Of a stretch of 36,641 nucleotides of DNA, positions 23,891 through 31,737 are shown piece after piece (within the stretch, counting starts at the first letter, position 1; the number at the start of each line of letters is the position of its first letter). The notes beneath the pieces are model-generated. The model was not told the origin of the DNA, made no database searches, and worked only from the letters and a program-made list of their open reading frames with translations. Made by a program: the position numbers and the translations under genes. Origin of the DNA: Clostridia bacterium (GTDB lineage Bacteria > Bacillota > Clostridia > Oscillospirales > CAG-272); the NCBI GenBank assembly GCA_017621655.1, contig JAGASS010000038.1, positions 1 to 36,641 on the forward strand, given 5' to 3'.

Positions 23891-24601
23891 ATGAACAAGC
23901 AATATCCTGCTCCGATCGAGGAGCTTGAAAAAACTGTCGGCTACGTTTTTGAAGACCGAAAGCATATTCTCGTTGCAACGACGCACTCGTCGTATTCAAA
24001 CGAGGCAAAAGACGGTGTCGACTGTAACGAGCGTCTTGAATTCCTCGGCGACTCGGTTTTGAGCTTCGTGACGAGCCGATATTTATATGAAAATTTCCCG
24101 AATCTCCCCGAGGGCGAGATGTCGAGAATAAGAGCGTCGGCGGTCTGCGAAAAGACGCTTTGCTCGATTGCAAAAAGAATAGATCTCGGCGCATATCTGC
24201 GTCTCGGTCACGGTGAGGAATGTCAGAACGGACGCAATCGCCCGTCAATACTTGCAGATGCCTTTGAGGCACTGCTTGCGGCAATTTATCTTGACGGCGG
24301 TATCGAGCCGGTGCGGAAATTCCTTTTGCCGATAATCTCGGCTGAGATAGATACGATCGTCGAAAGCGGCGCCGACCGCGACTATAAGACGGCGCTACAG
24401 CAGTTCGTTCAGCAGGAACGCGGCTCGCTGCTTGAATATAAGACCGTTAACGAAAGCGGACCTGCACACGATAAGACGTTCTATGTCGAGGTCCGTCTCA
24501 ACGGTAACGTCATAGGACGCGGAAACGGTCATTCAAAGCGAAAGGCAGAGCAAAACGCGGCAAAGGAAGCGCTTTCGCTGTTTGATTTTACAAAGGCGTG
24601 A
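23891..24601 (+). CDS. rnc: Ribonuclease III
   Basis: Double-strand-specific endonuclease that matures rRNA and processes structured messages. The 236 residues include the signature NERLEFLGDSVL (near residues 46-57), the second catalytic segment ADAFEALLAAIYLDGG, and a C-terminal double-stranded-RNA-binding domain (about 158-232, ending HSKRKAEQNAAKEAL). It lies 5 bases after plsX and probably ends the trmH-rnc operon; repeat elements follow. Confidence 0.96.
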   Translation: MNKQYPAPIEELEKTVGYVFEDRKHILVATTHSSYSNEAKDGVDCNERLEFLGDSVLSFVTSRYLYENFPNLPEGEMSRIRASAVCEKTLCSIAKRIDLGAYLRLGHGEECQNGRNRPSILADAFEALLAAIYLDGGIEPVRKFLLPIISAEIDTIVESGADRDYKTALQQFVQQERGSLLEYKTVNESGPAHDKTFYVEVRLNGNVIGRGNGHSKRKAEQNAAKEALSLFDFTKA

Positions 24602-24915
24602 TTTGAATTTGCGTTAAACGCTTCTTTGATGCGGGGCGTCGAGGACGTCGCCCCCTACAACGCCGTCTGCGACGGCTACACCTCATCCGTCGGCTACGCC
24701 GACACCTTCCCCTGAGGGGAAGGCAAGACAACGTGGCGAAGCTTCCTTAACCCGAAAGGGGTATCCAAAGGGGAAAACGTGTGCTGAATTTTGCGTAGGC
24801 AAAATTCAAACGGTTGTCCCCTTGGCGCATTTTCTTTTGGAACTTTTCTTTGTGCGAGCAAAGAAAAGTGGTAAAAATCACAAGTTCATAGTTTACAATA
24901 TTTAACGGTATTGAT
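24602..24915. repeat. Gene-free interval made of intergenic repeat elements
   Basis: 24679-24724 is a reversed two-hairpin element (hairpin A CCTTCCCCTGAGGGGAAGG; hairpin B GTCGGC-TAC-GCCGAC). About 24755-24870 is a reversed copy of the 4232-4360 module, with stems at 24786-24807 (GAATTTTGC with GCAAAATTC) and 24842-24869 (ACTTTTCTTTG with CAAAGAAAAGT, loop TGCGAG, the reverse complement of CTCGCA). The arm sequences differ from the 4244-4327 copy yet pair fully. I see no gene or clear terminator. Confidence 0.75.
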
Positions 24916-25914
24916 ATGAAAGAAAAGAAACACATCAACATACCAATTTTTATACCGCATCTCGGCTGCCCGAATGACTGTGCGTTCTGTAATCAGCGCA
25001 GTATTTCGGGCAGAACGCATTTTGATATATCGGACGTAAGAAGGCAGATCGAAGAGGCACTCTCAACGGCGGGCGAACGTGAAAGCGAGATCGCCTTTTT
25101 CGGCGGCTCGTTTACGGGAATCGACCGCGCCCTTATGGTGTCGCTCCTCGAAATCGCGGAGGAATACGTAAGGGCAGGGAAGGTCGGATCGATTCGGCTT
25201 TCTACGCGCCCCGACTATATAAATGAAGAGATCCTCGATATTCTCGGCAGATATTCCGTCAAAACGATCGAGTTGGGCATTCAGAGCGCGTCGGATAAGG
25301 TGCTGGTGGCAAGCAAAAGAGGACATACGCTTTCTGATACAGTAAAGGCATGCAAGCTGATAAAGGAACGCGGATTCGACCTCGTCGGACAGATGATGAT
25401 AGGACTTCCGATGTCGGACGGCGATAGCGAGATCGAGACCGCAAAGCTTATATGCGAGCTTGGCGCAAGTGAGGCGCGCATATATCCGATAGTTATTCTG
25501 AAAAATACGCATCTGACGAAAATGGTCGAAAGCGGCGAGTATATTCCGCTTACCGAAAGTGAGCTTGTCGGTAGGTCGGCGTCGGTGCTTGAGGTGTTCA
25601 GAAATAACGGCGTGAAGGTGCTTAGGATCGGGCTTCATTCGGGAACGGAGCTTAATTCGGGCGAGGAGATCGCCTGTGGTTATTACCACCCTGCGATGGG
25701 CGAGCTTGTCGAGGGAGAGCTGTATTATAGAGAGCTTGAAAAGCGCCTTATGACGCTTGATTCCCCTAAAAAAATAACAGTCACCGTTCCGCGCGGAGAG
25801 CTGTCAAAGGCGATCGGTCAGAACGGAAGAAACAGACGCCGTCTGACGGAAAAGCTCGGCTTAATATCAATCAAATTCAAAGAGGGCGAAGCGCTCTCAA
25901 TATCGGAAAAATAA
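24916..25914 (+). CDS. Elp3-like radical SAM protein with C-terminal KH-like segment
   Basis: A 332-residue radical S-adenosylmethionine enzyme. The Fe-S cysteines are C18, C22 and C25 in the CPNDCAFC motif; FFGGSFTGI, IRLSTRPDYI and VKTIELGIQS are typical of the Elp3/HemN-like group. Proteins of this type commonly lie beside rnc in Firmicutes, often before smc, and are annotated as radical SAM proteins of unknown substrate. The C-terminus (about residues 288-332) contains AIGQNGRNRRRLTEKLG, which resembles the GxxG core of a KH RNA-binding fold. An RNA substrate is therefore possible but not shown. No clear ribosome site is seen before ATG 24916. Confidence 0.82.
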   Translation: MKEKKHINIPIFIPHLGCPNDCAFCNQRSISGRTHFDISDVRRQIEEALSTAGERESEIAFFGGSFTGIDRALMVSLLEIAEEYVRAGKVGSIRLSTRPDYINEEILDILGRYSVKTIELGIQSASDKVLVASKRGHTLSDTVKACKLIKERGFDLVGQMMIGLPMSDGDSEIETAKLICELGASEARIYPIVILKNTHLTKMVESGEYIPLTESELVGRSASVLEVFRNNGVKVLRIGLHSGTELNSGEEIACGYYHPAMGELVEGELYYRELEKRLMTLDSPKKITVTVPRGELSKAIGQNGRNRRRLTEKLGLISIKFKEGEALSISEK

Positions 25915-25938
25915 AAACCGCCTCGGTGAGGCGGTTTT
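25914..25938. terminator. Bidirectional terminator
   Basis: AAAACCGCCTC and GAGGCGGTTTT with a short GGT loop, and T-runs on both strands. It ends the convergent radical SAM gene and the endonuclease/phosphatase-fold gene. Confidence 0.9.
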
Positions 25939-25948
25939 TTATCACGTA

Positions 25949-26743
25949 TTATTTTATATCAAGCTCGAAGTAGACTGCGTTATGGTCGGACGGGAACTTT
26001 CCGTCATAATCCTCGCGGAGCACCTTTCCGATTATCGGAGTAACACCCTTCGGATTTATGAAGCAGAAGTCGATGTGTACGCCGAACCAGACGTCTACGC
26101 TTGCTTCGGGATTTGAAAGTGCGTTAAGGGGATTGAAGCCGTGACAGGTAGCGGTCTTTTCACCTGTAGTTGCGGCGGTCACGTCGACAAATTCCTTTGT
26201 CATTTCAAGGTATCCGGGCGTGTCGTGCCAGAAATTGAAGTCACCGGTAACGAATACCGCATCGGTGCCGTGTGCGTTGATTCTGCTCAGAATGAGCTTT
26301 ACGCTATCGGTATGGCACTTATCACCGAATCCGAGATGAGTGTTTGCGTATACGAAAACATTGCCGGTCTCTTTGTCCTTGAGCTTTGCCCAAAGGCAGA
26401 TCCTGTGACAGTCGTATTCGTCCCAGCCCTTGGATTCGACCTCGGGGGTATCTGAAAGCCAGAAGTAGCCCTTGTCAAGACACTCGAACTTGTCCTTTTT
26501 CCAAAGCATGGGGGTGCCTTCCTTGTTGCTTTCGGCGCGGTACATATTGAAAAACTCGTAGCCGTTTTCGTCTATAAACTCTCCAAGAAGCTCGTGCCAA
26601 CGGGGAGTGAATTCCTGGAATCCGATTATATCGGGATCTCTTTTCTTGATCACGTCGATAATGCGAGGTGCGCGTTCGACACGCGAATGTCCGTCCTCGC
26701 CGTCCCAGCAGGCGATGTTAAAGCTTATAATTTTGATACTCAT
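25949..26743 (-). CDS. Endonuclease/exonuclease/phosphatase-fold hydrolase
   Basis: A 264-residue cytoplasmic protein of the EEP (DNase I-like) superfamily. The visible core is SFNIACWD at the start, the metal-binding Glu in GFQEFTP, VYANTHLG, VTGDFNFWHD, and SDHNAVYFELDIK at the end, which supply the Asn/His/Asp catalytic set. Members cleave phosphodiesters or phosphomonoesters in nucleic acids, inositol phosphates or lipids; the substrate here is unknown. ATG 26743 is chosen for the GAGGT site ahead of it. It is divergent from the paralog array with back-to-back promoters, so shared control is possible. Confidence 0.83.
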   Translation of the reverse strand: MSIKIISFNIACWDGEDGHSRVERAPRIIDVIKKRDPDIIGFQEFTPRWHELLGEFIDENGYEFFNMYRAESNKEGTPMLWKKDKFECLDKGYFWLSDTPEVESKGWDEYDCHRICLWAKLKDKETGNVFVYANTHLGFGDKCHTDSVKLILSRINAHGTDAVFVTGDFNFWHDTPGYLEMTKEFVDVTAATTGEKTATCHGFNPLNALSNPEASVDVWFGVHIDFCFINPKGVTPIIGKVLREDYDGKFPSDHNAVYFELDIK

Positions 26744-26770
26744 AATGATTACCTCACTTTCTCTCATCCT

Positions 26771-26799
26771 ATTATATCAAACGCGCTTACTCCAGTCAA
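26771..26799 (-). promoter_or_regulatory. Promoter of the endonuclease/phosphatase-fold gene
   Basis: On the minus strand TTGACT (26799-26794), a 17-base spacer and TATAAT (26776-26771). Confidence 0.8.
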
Positions 26800-26849
26800 T
26801 AGTTAACTATAACGTAGTTAAAATATTTAAACAAAAAGTCAGAATGCTC

Positions 26850-26878
26850 TTGACACCTGCTTTGAAATATGATAAATA
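26850..26878 (+). promoter_or_regulatory. Promoter of paralog 1
   Basis: TTGACA (26850-26855), a 17-base spacer and TAAATA (26873-26878). The -10 is weaker than its neighbours, so the promoter may need an activator. Confidence 0.6.
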
Positions 26879-26920
26879 TAACTTAATACGCACTTCGTGC
26901 AGACTCAAAGGAGAAAATTT

Positions 26921-29119
26921 ATGAGCAACCTTAAAAGATTGTATTCAACCCCCGACGGAAGCATTGTCATCGAGAACAGACATTTTGCTCTTACAGTCGG
27001 TAAAAATGCGCTTGCCGAGAGTCTTATACTCAAGAAAAACGGCAGAGACCTGCTCGACAAGAGCGCGCCGATACCCGTTTTCTCCCTTATGGAAAACAGA
27101 CCGTTCAATAATGAAATAAAGCTTATGTATCCGAACAAGAGAACCGTGTTCGGGGCAAAGAGCGTTGAGCTTGTTGACGGACGTATCAGGGTTTATTTTG
27201 AGCTTGTATCCTTCGGCGCATGGGTGGACGTTGAAATAGAGGACGAATACGTTATCTTCCGTCTCGGAGATTTCATCATAACAGCAACAGACTTTGAAAT
27301 GGTTCCCGGAGCCGGCTATAAGCTGAATATGGACGTTCCGCCCGTACAGGAATTCCGTCTTCTCAGTCTCTCTGTAAAGAGAATGAAGAACTTCGGTCAG
27401 TGGCTTAACGTTACCTGGGACGACGATGCCGCAGTAGCAGTTATCGGAACATCGACTGCCACCAGAATCGACCACGAAAAGCGCGATAACGGCGCGCTCA
27501 CCCTTACCGCAGACGCGATCCGCGGAATCAAGCTCGTAGGTTGCTCCTGCGCTCTTATCTGCGCAGAGGGCAAAGAAAGCATGCTTGACGCAATAGATGC
27601 TATAGAGGAGGCGCTTGACCTTCCCCGCGGAGTCAAGAGCCGCCGCGATTCGAGCAACAATACCTCGATCCTTCGCGTTTCTGGATACTATATTCATGAG
27701 CCGAATACCATCGATTACGTTATCGATATTGCGAAGAAATGCGGCATCAAAAAGATGCTGTTCTATAAGGAATACTTCTTTGAGACGAGCAGAGACGGAT
27801 ACCTCGTTTGCGGTGATTACAGGTATAACCACAGATTCCCGAACGGCGCTTCCGATGTTAAGGCGTTCCTTGACAAGCTCAAGGCGGCGGGAATCACCCC
27901 CGGACTTCACTTCTTACAGACACATATAGGAATCGAAAGCCGTTACGTTACTCCCGTAGCCGATCACCGACTCAATCTTACCCGTCATTTCACGCTCGCG
28001 AAGCCCCTTTCTGAGACCGATACTACGGTATACGTTGAACAGCCGACTGCTGACGCACCGATGCATCCTGACTGCCGAGTTCTTCAGTTCGGCGGTGAGC
28101 TTATCCACTATGAGAGCTACACGGAAGAGCCGCCTTACGCCTTCCTCGGCTGTAAGCGCGGACATTTTAACACAAACGTAGTAGAGCATCCTCTCGGTCA
28201 GATAGGCGGAACGCTTGACGTTTCGGAATTTGGCGCGACGAGCGTTTACGTTGACCAGAACACCTCTCTTCAGGACGAGGTCAGTGCAAAGATCGCAGAT
28301 CTTTATAACTGCGGATTTGAGTTCTGCTATATGGATGGCTCCGAGGGAACACCTCCCCCTCACGATTATCACGTTTCGAATGCGCAGTACCGTACCATCA
28401 AGCTCTTTAAGAATCCGCCTCGCTTCTGCGAGGGTGCCGCGAAGTCTCACTTCGGCTGGCACTGGATGAGCGGCGGTAACGCGTTCGACGTATTCAAGAC
28501 CGAAAATTTCAAGAAGCATCTTACTCAGTTCCCGTTCGACGAAGCGAGACAGATGAAGGAAGACTTCACTCGTGTCGACTTCGGCTGGTGGCACCTGTTT
28601 CCTGATATTGAACCCGATATTTACGAGTTCGGTGCGAGCCGCGCAGCAGCGTACGACTGCCCGATAACGTTTATTTGTCCCACGACCGTGCAGTTGCCTC
28701 AAAACAAGCGCGCTAAAGACAATTTCGAGGTCATTCGCCGCTGGGAGGAATACCGTTCCGAGATTACTGAGGAGCAGAAGCTTCTTCTCCGCGATCCCGA
28801 GAAGGAATATACGCTCCTTAAGGTCGGAGACGGCTTGGAAATGGTTCCTTACGACCGTCTTTCCGCGCCCGAGGGAATTACCGCTTACGGCTTCGAGCAT
28901 AACGGTAAATACCACGTAACTCTCTGGCACAAGAAGGACAGTGCAAAACTCGCCATTTCCTGCGGAAATATCTCCTATAGAGACGAGTACGAGGGCAACG
29001 AGCTTCCTAAGGAAAACGTCGACGGAAAGACCGTAATTACCGTTTCCGATAAAGCATATATAACTCTCTCCTCAAAGGAAGAGCTTGTAAACGCGATCGC
29101 GAATGCTGTGATCCTGTAA
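26921..29119 (+). CDS. Paralog 1 of a tandem array: large cytoplasmic TIM-barrel protein, GH36-like architecture
   Basis: A 732-residue protein without signal peptide, so cytoplasmic. I read it as an N-terminal beta-sandwich (about 1-240), a TIM barrel (about 255-600) carrying a small inserted beta domain (about 360-430, with LQFGGELIHYESY and FLGCKRGHFNT), and a C-terminal beta domain (about 640-732). That layout is seen in GH36/GH27 and related retaining glycosidases. Candidate catalytic acids are D472 or E475 in CYMDGSEG and D553 in RVDFGWW. Family and activity are inference; I cannot name a substrate. AAAGGAG precedes ATG 26921. Two close copies follow at 29276 and 31738; the copies differ mainly at residues 244-324 and 557-602. 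Confidence 0.6.
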   Translation: MSNLKRLYSTPDGSIVIENRHFALTVGKNALAESLILKKNGRDLLDKSAPIPVFSLMENRPFNNEIKLMYPNKRTVFGAKSVELVDGRIRVYFELVSFGAWVDVEIEDEYVIFRLGDFIITATDFEMVPGAGYKLNMDVPPVQEFRLLSLSVKRMKNFGQWLNVTWDDDAAVAVIGTSTATRIDHEKRDNGALTLTADAIRGIKLVGCSCALICAEGKESMLDAIDAIEEALDLPRGVKSRRDSSNNTSILRVSGYYIHEPNTIDYVIDIAKKCGIKKMLFYKEYFFETSRDGYLVCGDYRYNHRFPNGASDVKAFLDKLKAAGITPGLHFLQTHIGIESRYVTPVADHRLNLTRHFTLAKPLSETDTTVYVEQPTADAPMHPDCRVLQFGGELIHYESYTEEPPYAFLGCKRGHFNTNVVEHPLGQIGGTLDVSEFGATSVYVDQNTSLQDEVSAKIADLYNCGFEFCYMDGSEGTPPPHDYHVSNAQYRTIKLFKNPPRFCEGAAKSHFGWHWMSGGNAFDVFKTENFKKHLTQFPFDEARQMKEDFTRVDFGWWHLFPDIEPDIYEFGASRAAAYDCPITFICPTTVQLPQNKRAKDNFEVIRRWEEYRSEITEEQKLLLRDPEKEYTLLKVGDGLEMVPYDRLSAPEGITAYGFEHNGKYHVTLWHKKDSAKLAISCGNISYRDEYEGNELPKENVDGKTVITVSDKAYITLSSKEELVNAIANAVIL

Positions 29120-29142
29120 AAAATACAGTTTTCAGACATACC

Positions 29143-29209
29143 GAAAAACCGATCTGTCAATACTTATCACGTATGAAAAGAAGTGAATTCTGTTGACAAT
29201 CGGTTTTTC
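29143..29209. promoter_or_regulatory. Inverted repeat spanning the paralog 1 end and the paralog 2 promoter
   Basis: GAAAAACCGATCTGTCAA (29143-29160) mirrors TTGACAATCGGTTTTTC (29193-29209) except for an extra C. The right arm contains the -35 box of paralog 2. It could be a long-loop terminator for paralog 1 or an operator controlling paralog 2. Confidence 0.55.
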
Positions 29210-29221
29210 TCATGTTATAAT
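29193..29221 (+). promoter_or_regulatory. Promoter of paralog 2
   Basis: TTGACA (29193-29198), a 17-base spacer and TATAAT (29216-29221), a full consensus that predicts much stronger basal activity than the paralog 1 promoter. Confidence 0.85.
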
Positions 29222-29275
29222 TTGCACAAATAACGGCGGTAAAAATTTGCGCCTGATTTTAAGGAGAACCGAGCT

Positions 29276-31474
29276 ATGAGCAACGTTAAAAGATTGTATT
29301 CAAACCCCGACGGAAGCATCGTCATTGAGAACAGACACTTTACCCTTACCGTTGGTAAAAACGCGCTTGCCGAAAGTCTTATACTGAAGAAAAACGGCAG
29401 AGACCTGCTCGATAAGAGCGCGCCGATACCCGTTTTCTCCCTTACGGAAAACAGACCCTTCAATAATGAAATAAAGCTTATGTATCCGAACAAGCGTACC
29501 ACTTTCTGCGCAAAGAGCGTTGAGCTTGTTGACGGACGTATCAGAGTGTATTTTGAGCTTGTATCCTTTGGAGCTTGGGTAGACGTTGAAGTAGAGGACG
29601 AATACGTTATCTTCCGCCTCGGAGATTTCATCATAACAGCAACAGACTTTGAAATGGTTCCCGGAGCCGGATATAAGCTGAATATGGACGTTCCGCCTGT
29701 GCAGGAATTCAGACTTCTCGGTCTTTCCGTGAAGAGAATGAAGAACTTTGGTCAGTGGCTTAACGTTACCTGGGACGACGATGCCGCAGTTGCAGTCGTT
29801 GGTACTTCTACCGCCACGAGGATCGACCACGAAAAGCGCGATAACGGTGCGCTCACCCTTACCGCAGACGCGATCCGCGGAATCAAGCTCGTAGGTTGCT
29901 CCTGCGCTCTTATCTGCGCAGAGGGCAAAGAAAGCATGCTTGACGCAATAGATGCTATGGAAGAGGCGCTCGACCTTCCCCGCGGAGTCAAGAGCCGCCG
30001 CGATCCGAGCAACAAATCGTCTATTCTTCGTGTTCCCGGTCTCTACCTCCATAGAAATGCAGACTTCGATTACGTTATCGATATTGCGAAAAAGTGCGGA
30101 ATCACTAAGCTCCTCTTCTCCGATTCGTATTTCTTTATACCGCCAAAGAGAGGATACGCTTTCCATGGCAATTACGACTATAACGAAAGATTCCCGAACG
30201 GTACTGCCGACGTTAAGGCGTTCATTGATAAGGTCAAGGCGGAGGGCTTCACTCCCGGACTTCACTTCCTGCAGACACATATAGGTATCGAAAGCCGTTA
30301 CGTTACTCCCGTAGCCGATCACCGTCTCAACCTTACCCGTCATTTCACGCTCGCAAAGCCCCTTTCCGAGACCGATACGACAGTATACGTTGAACAGCCG
30401 ACAGCTGATGCACCCATGCACGAAGACTGCCGCGTTCTTCAGTTTGGCGGAGAGCTTATTCATTATGAAAGCTACACGACCGAGCCGCCCTATGCGTTCC
30501 TTGGCTGTAAGCGCGGACATTTTAACACAAACGTAGTTGAGCATCCTCTCGGACAGATAGGCGGAACGCTTGATATTTCGGAATTCAGCGCGACAAGCGT
30601 ATACGTTGACCAGAATTCCTCGCTTCAGGAAGAGGTCAGCGCAAAGCTTGCAGACCTTTATAACTGCGGATTCGAGTTCTGCTATATGGACGGCTCCGAG
30701 GGAACGCCTCCTCCTCACGATTATCACGTTTCTAACGCTCAGTACCGCACGATCAAGCTCTTTAACAACCCTCCGCGCTTCTGCGAGGGTGCTGCCAAGA
30801 CACACTTTGGCTGGCACTGGATGAGTGGCGGTAACGCGTTCGACGTATTCAAGACCGAAAACTTCAAGAAGCATCTTACCGAGTTCCCGTTCGATGAAGC
30901 GGAACAGATAAGACAGGACTTTACGCGCGTAGACTTCGGCTGGTGGTACTTCTTTGAGGACATTGAACCCGATATTTACGAGTTCGGTATCAGCCGCGCA
31001 GTTGCGTTCGATTGCCCGATCACTCTTATTTGCCCTGCAAATTGGGAGATTCCCGCAAACAAGCGCGCATATGATAATCTCGAGGTCATCCGCCGTTGGG
31101 AGGAATACCGTTCCGAGGTCACCGATGAGCAGAAGCTCCTTCTCCGCGACCCCGAGAAGGAATATACGCTCCTTAAGGTAGGAGACGGCTTGGATTTCGT
31201 TGCTTACGACCGTCTTTCCGCGCCCGAGGGAATTACCGCTTACGGCTTTGAGCATAACGGTAAGTACCACGTAACTCTCTGGCACAAGAAGGACAGCGCC
31301 AAGCTCGCCATTTCCTGCGGAAATATCTCCTATAGAGACGAATACGAGGGAAGTGAGCTTCCTAAAGAAAACGTCGACGGAAAGACCGTAATTACCGTTT
31401 CCGATAAGGCGTATATTACTTTTGGCTCGAAGGAAGAGCTTGTAAACGCGATCGCAGAAGCTACGCTTATTTAA
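29276..31474 (+). CDS. Paralog 2 of the tandem array: large cytoplasmic TIM-barrel protein, GH36-like architecture
   Basis: 732 residues, the same length and domain order as paralog 1. Counted by eye against paralog 1 it differs at 10 of 243 positions in residues 1-243 and 15 of 232 in 325-556, but at 32 of 81 in 244-324 and 15 of 46 in 557-602. CYMDGSEG and RVDFGWW are kept, so the presumed chemistry is unchanged while the pocket-lining loops differ. TAAGGAG lies before ATG, and the ribosome-site region resembles that of paralog 3. It has its own strong promoter and a terminator, so it is expressed separately. A long open frame on the opposite strand is a by-product of codon choice. Confidence 0.6.
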   Translation: MSNVKRLYSNPDGSIVIENRHFTLTVGKNALAESLILKKNGRDLLDKSAPIPVFSLTENRPFNNEIKLMYPNKRTTFCAKSVELVDGRIRVYFELVSFGAWVDVEVEDEYVIFRLGDFIITATDFEMVPGAGYKLNMDVPPVQEFRLLGLSVKRMKNFGQWLNVTWDDDAAVAVVGTSTATRIDHEKRDNGALTLTADAIRGIKLVGCSCALICAEGKESMLDAIDAMEEALDLPRGVKSRRDPSNKSSILRVPGLYLHRNADFDYVIDIAKKCGITKLLFSDSYFFIPPKRGYAFHGNYDYNERFPNGTADVKAFIDKVKAEGFTPGLHFLQTHIGIESRYVTPVADHRLNLTRHFTLAKPLSETDTTVYVEQPTADAPMHEDCRVLQFGGELIHYESYTTEPPYAFLGCKRGHFNTNVVEHPLGQIGGTLDISEFSATSVYVDQNSSLQEEVSAKLADLYNCGFEFCYMDGSEGTPPPHDYHVSNAQYRTIKLFNNPPRFCEGAAKTHFGWHWMSGGNAFDVFKTENFKKHLTEFPFDEAEQIRQDFTRVDFGWWYFFEDIEPDIYEFGISRAVAFDCPITLICPANWEIPANKRAYDNLEVIRRWEEYRSEVTDEQKLLLRDPEKEYTLLKVGDGLDFVAYDRLSAPEGITAYGFEHNGKYHVTLWHKKDSAKLAISCGNISYRDEYEGSELPKENVDGKTVITVSDKAYITFGSKEELVNAIAEATLI

Positions 31475-31488
31475 AAGAATAAATTTTG

Positions 31489-31522
31489 ATCCAGGCGGAG
31501 ATGATTTCATTTCCGCCTGGAT
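31489..31522 (+). terminator. Terminator of paralog 2
   Basis: ATCCAGGCGGA and TCCGCCTGGAT form a strong stem, followed by a weak T tract (GTTTAATT). Confidence 0.65.
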
Positions 31523-31737
31523 GTTTAATTGCGGACGGAAACGGTCACGAAATGCCGCTCAAGATAATTTATCATAAATTACTGCGGACAAATTTTTTAT
31601 ATTTTTTATCAAAATTATTATAGCATTTCGTAAAATAAATCTTTACACTGAAATTGGCGCTGTTGTAAGGATTTCCGACGATCAAAAGGGAAAATAACAG
31701 TATCTGCCTTTATACTTGAGTTTAAGGAGAATAAGCT
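31523..31737 (+). promoter_or_regulatory. Control region upstream of paralog 3
   Basis: AT-rich with a perfect palindrome AATTTAT-C-ATAAATT at 31566-31580, a candidate operator. I find no promoter of the quality seen at the other two copies; TTTACA near 31651 with no good -10 is the best -35 candidate. Paralog 3 may need an activator or read-through. Confidence 0.4.

Noticed and set aside
29300..31510. A 736-codon open frame on the strand opposite paralog 2, with similar long frames opposite paralogs 1 and 3
   Set aside because: It uses the same triplets as the sense gene. Stops there would need TTA, CTA or TCA sense codons, which this genome rarely uses, so openness is a codon-bias effect. 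It has no recognisable protein motifs.
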